A stretch of DNA of 64,000 bases from Gambelia wislizenii (Eukaryota > Chordata > Lepidosauria > Squamata > Crotaphytidae). The notes beneath the pieces were generated by a model, which made no database searches, was not told the origin of the DNA, and saw nothing but the letters and a program-made list of their open reading frames with translations. The position numbers were made by a program, and so were the translations under genes. Numbering within the stretch: position 1 is the stretch's first letter; the number at the start of each line of letters is the position of its first letter. Location: the NCBI GenBank assembly GCA_030847615.1, contig JAUMIR010000005.1, forward strand, positions 246,240,645-246,304,644. Direction: 5' to 3'. Below, piece after piece: positions 60,150 through 64,000 of the stretch.

Positions 60150-60215
60150 TGTGGCAGGGGGTTGGACTGGATGGCCCTCGTGGTCTCTTCCAACTCTGCA
60201 ATTCTATGATTCTAT
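60150..60215 (+). repeat. CR1 LINE 3' end, short
   Basis: GTGGCAGGGGGTTGGACTGG, ATGGCCCTCGTGGTCTCTTC, CAACTCTGCAATTCTATGAT, TCTATGG. Only the terminal 65 bases with the octamer repeat are kept. Confidence 0.9.
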
Positions 60216-60826
60216 GGATTGGGTTTGAAAGACCAAGGTAAAGTGTAGGTGCATGAGGAACACATCATAAAGCATGTACAATCACAAGGCATGTCAGTTA
60301 ATTTTCCAGCCTTGGATTCCAGTTTCTTGGTTTTGTGAACCCAATAAGAAAGCCTTAGCTCTGGCCTAAAACCAGCAGGTTTTTTCATAATTGAATTGGA
60401 TTAACCTCTGTATTACCAAACCAACAATAAAAAGGGATTCCAGGGATGAATTTTTATAAGCGCTAGCATGTGCATTTACATGCCTGTGTGAATATAATCA
60501 GAGGAGTCAGATAGACTAGGTGGGCATGGAGCCTCAAAATATAGCTAGGTGAAAAGGTCCATATTTCCCCTTAATCCAACATGTCTTTAATTAATTTTTA
60601 TTGTTGACTTTTCAAATTATTACTAAGTATTGAGCAGCCCTGAAACTCAGGTCCTGTCCTGGTTTGAATGAATGTTTCTCTTCCATCCACGGTCCGCTGG
60701 ATCTCTGTGCAGAGGGCAGGCTTTAATATGCTTATTGCTACAGATCCTTAACATGATTCCCATGTTGCTTTCAGTATAGAATTTGAAATAGGTTCCAGTG
60801 GGTTTTCCTGATAGTAACTAGGGGCT

Positions 60827-61352
60827 CATCTACAGGGGCCAGGATACGCCAGCTCCCCAATGGTGTATCCTGCCTGCAGATCAGCCCTGTTCCTCCCGTT
60901 TCCTGCACAAACATGCCAGCTCATCCCTGCAGCCACCACTTGTGTCATACTCTCTGAAATCAGGAAGCAGGCCCACAGCACATGAGAAATGTCCCCTGCA
61001 TGTGACCAGCCTTGGTCACATGCTGCAGACCCTTTTGCTCACTTTGGAAGAGTGAGGCAGAGGGCAACTGCAGTGCCAGGCCAGTGTGCCAGAACGGGAT
61101 CCTGCAGTCATGAGGTGCCTGATCTGTTTGTTTTTTTTTTTTTGCCAGCTGGAACACATTTATACAGGTATTATTTTAAAATGTTTTATCAGGCCCTACC
61201 CTGTCTTCCCCTATCTTAGCCTTGCCTTTGCACCTGGGATCATGAGAACTGCCCAGGAGCAAAACAGGGCAAAACCCCAATGTCATCAAGACTTCATATG
61301 GCTCTAAGAGTGGGGCAAAATGGAGTAAATTGCCCATATAGACAAGTCCTAG
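60827..61352 (+). mobile_element. Non-autonomous DNA element, second copy of the 47769 family
   Basis: The left end GGGGCTCATCTACAGGGGCC, AGGATACGCCAGCTCC and the right end TATAGACAAGTCC are short inverted repeats. CTAG lies at both borders and may be a target duplication. The interior (CAGCCCTGTTCCTCCCGTTT, CCTGCAGCCACCACTTGTG, TGTGACCAGCCTTGGTCACA) matches the minus strand of 47769-48353. A poly-T run at 61129-61143 is included. Confidence 0.65.
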
Positions 61353-64000
61353 GTTTGCCTGACATCACACTTGAAGTTCAGTTTCATAGGATGTGAAAGA
61401 CATGGTCTCTAGAGAATACTGTGGTTCTATCACTGCTGAAACAAAACTCAGATTTCTTGCTAGCTGATCTGAGCAGGCAAAGAAACCAAGAGCCGGCTGG
61501 CAGGTATACTGAAAACAGTTAAGAGTGGCCCGCTTTCCTTGCACAAATGAGATTTCATATCAACCACCTACTGCATATTTATGACAAATACTTCCATTAA
61601 CTAATTGATCATGGGGTGATTCAGTCTGTCTTTTCCTTTTACTGGGAAAAGGGTACTTATATTGTAACAGTGGTTCAAAGATGTACTTTATGAAAAAATT
61701 ATTCAACCTCCTGTCCTCCTCCCTTAAAATATTCCAGGGTATTGTGTGCCTTAAAGAAATTCCTGCTAGAATGTTGTGAATATTCTCCTGGGGTTTCAGC
61801 AGAATGATAACATAATCATATCTCTAACATGAAACCAAAGGACTGTCATCGGGTGGTGGATTTGCTATTACACATTAAATGTTTCAGTTGCAAAAATAAA
61901 CATCCATCAATTAGCTTTCAGTTAGTCCTCATTCTCCTGGGATAAGAAATTTTCTGATGGGAAACTACATCCTCCTTCCTCGATTAGCTTTTCCTTCCCA
62001 AGACACAGATGTAACAACAAACATTGCATGAGCCTAGAAAACAATTTCCAGACAAGAATCTAGCTTCTTTTCAATCTGTGTTAGGGACTATGGATAACCA
62101 TTTGTCACCTATAAACCAAAAATAAAAGAGATCTGCCAGGAAGATTGGATTATTAAAGAAGGATTTCCTTGCAGATAAGGTACAAAATTTGTAGGGTGTT
62201 ACTGAAACTACCTGGCCATATTGCTCATTTGACTTCAACAGACTACCGAAACAATATTTTTTAAAAAATAATGGATTTCCATATAGGTGAGGCACAGCAT
62301 TTGTAGATATTTTTAAAAATTACACAGCCACATTGCTTATTTGTCATGAACTGATAATCAAATCATTTTTTTAATTTCATGCCATTCTGTTCTCTTACAA
62401 TCAGATCAATTGTGATTTTTAGAAATATTTTTAAAACTAGGAGTTCATATTAGCATTTAAAATGTTAGGTGGAGAGTCTGATAAAATAGCAAGACTGTTA
62501 AATATTTCCAGTTTATAATAAAAACACAGTAAATGGGAAGGTTTTTAATTCTTTGAGCTTATTTATGATTTATGGTAATGCTCCAAAGGCAACAGGCTAC
62601 ATAATGGTACTGAACCACTGAAGATGAAAAATAGGAGATGCAACAAAAACAGGCCCATTTCACAACTCTAGTCTAAGCAGAGAGTAATTCCATGAAAGTT
62701 CAGAAAGCAACTTGAACTTCTTGGTATGAAAAACACAGTGGAGAAGAACTTGGCTTCAGAGGAAATGCTCCTTCTCCTCCAGTGGAAACCATATTCTGCC
62801 CTGAGCTTCAAGTACAACTGACATAAGTGTCTCCATTACCAGTAATAACCATATAATCCCCATCTTCCCTTAGGGTTCTATCCAGTTTTTATAGCAATTA
62901 TCCTTTTCAACAGAACAGAATTTTAGCCTAGTGCTTCACTTTTTTAGCTGAGGCTAAAATTCAGTACAATGATCTAAATGTGTGCTTGGGCCCCAAATTT
63001 AGTACTATTGGTTACATTAATTGCTAGCTTTGGTGGGTAATCGTAGTTGGCAAAGCAGAAAATCTGGCCCCTGCCTTTAAGTGATAAATATATCTCCATC
63101 CCTGCCTACTATCAAGGAATTAGAAGATGTAGACATCGTATTGTTGCTTGGTAGAGGTTTCCAAAGTAACCAGTGGGGGTGGACTCCATACCTTCTACCA
63201 CATCAGAGCTATTTTTAAAAAAAAAAAAATCCTACTTTCTGATCCTTTTGCATTTCCTGTTTCAAAATGCAGACAGTTATTTATGTCCAGAAAAAGAGGA
63301 GATTTCTCCTTTACCATCACTTCATATACATCTTAATGGTGTTAAATTCTGAGATTTTGAGGAAGTATAATAATCTGTTGTTCATGACAGTCAATATTCA
63401 CTAGTTGCCTCTAACATCATATCTAATTGACTATTGTATCAATACCAATCATGCTTCAGGAATCTTATTATGAGTTTTATACAGCTTGAAGAGATACAAA
63501 ATTATAACATCAGTTTGACAAAAGCCCGGTACAGCACAAGTTGAATAAGTACTACAAACAATAACCACTCTACAGTACTACCTCAAGGTTATAAGGCTGA
63601 ATACAGCTTAAGAGCTAAAAGTAGATGTGACATTTGTCATGTGGTTTTGCATTGTATAACTGATATTTTTAAACAAATAGCCAAATACTCTTGGAAGCTT
63701 TTTGCCTATTTTGAATATTGAGTATCAGTGGGGGGGGGACAATTCCCACAAGGACTGCATCAAGTGCAAGGAGTTAAAGCCCACCCTGAGTTATTTGGGA
63801 TATTTTGTTTGTTTGCTTAAAGGCTATGCAATGTAAGCCATGCAACGTGTGTTACATTTAATGTGGCTCATAGAAGCCTTTAATAGATGCTGGCAAGACA
63901 AGTGGAAGACAAACATGATGATGGTTTAGCTCCTGGTAATATGAACAGCCACCCTGGCTTTACTGAAACAGGAATGATCTACAAATAAATTGTTGAATTT

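Larger units (their letters stand above)
41663..64000 (+). other. CACNA1C: Intron 30 (5' part, at least 22.3 kb)
   Basis: No exon 31 or 32 (GYFSDPWNVFDF or HYFCDAWNTFDA type) was found. Contents are foldback element 42822-43032, CR1 ends (43555-43742, 56698-57140, 60150-60215), MITE 45370-45597, LINE tail 45820-46100, SINE tail 47199-47280, the paired element family (47769-48353, 60827-61352) and the LINE/DIRS nest (48352-54840). I see nothing recognisable in 41670-42820, 43040-43550, 43745-45365, 46105-47195, 54850-56690, 57145-60145, 60220-60820 or 61360-64000 apart from short simple repeats, such as (GT)n near 57817 and (GA)n near 58423. Confidence 0.8.

Overview
This window is vertebrate nuclear DNA. 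It is an internal piece of CACNA1C, the gene for the pore-forming alpha1C subunit of the L-type voltage-gated calcium channel Cav1.2, on the + strand. The repeat mix points to a squamate reptile, probably a lizard: BovB/RTE, CR1, L1, a Penelope-like element, a DIRS-type element, tRNA-headed SINEs with a BovB-like tail, and many foldback DNA transposons. The species is not resolved. No bacterial-type gene, operon or CRISPR array is present.

Twelve exons with canonical AG/GT borders are readable between 8621 and 41662. By matching conserved blocks and counting from the known mutually exclusive pair, they correspond to human exons 19 to 30. They encode the end of the II-III loop (exon 19), IIIS1 (20), two alternative IIIS2 exons (21 and 22, separated by a 144-base intron), IIIS3 (23), the IIIS4 voltage sensor (24), IIIS5 (25), the repeat III pore region with the third EEEE-locus glutamate (26, 27), IIIS6 and the III-IV linker start (28), the linker and IVS1 (29) and IVS2 (30). 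All phases match across junctions and no exon holds a stop or frameshift. The total is 1358 coding bases, or 1298 if one of exons 21/22 is used. Neither exon 18 (upstream) nor exon 31/32 (downstream) was found, so intron 30 fills the last 22.3 kb.

The rest is intron, heavily colonised by transposons. Intron 18 (1-8620) holds a Penelope-like 3' part nested in an older repeat, a BovB fragment, a complete SINE with target-site duplication and two abutting TA-flanked MITEs. Intron 19 holds a palindromic Penelope-tail pair and an old LINE tail. Intron 20 holds a 2.7 kb CR1 and a hAT-like MITE with another MITE inside it. Intron 22 holds three foldback elements and a (GAAA)n tract. Intron 23 holds a 1.4 kb inverted-repeat element. 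Introns 25, 28 and 29 hold CR1, L2-like and L1 remnants. Intron 30 holds CR1 tails, a paired palindromic element family and, at 48.35-54.84 kb, a LINE whose endonuclease region is split by a DIRS-like element with inverted terminal repeats and an internal complementary region.

The host gene is a known, conserved ion channel. I see no undescribed protein system. The more interesting material is the mutually exclusive exon architecture and the nested retroelements, including a hammerhead-ribozyme-like core in the Penelope tails and the intact DIRS terminal architecture.
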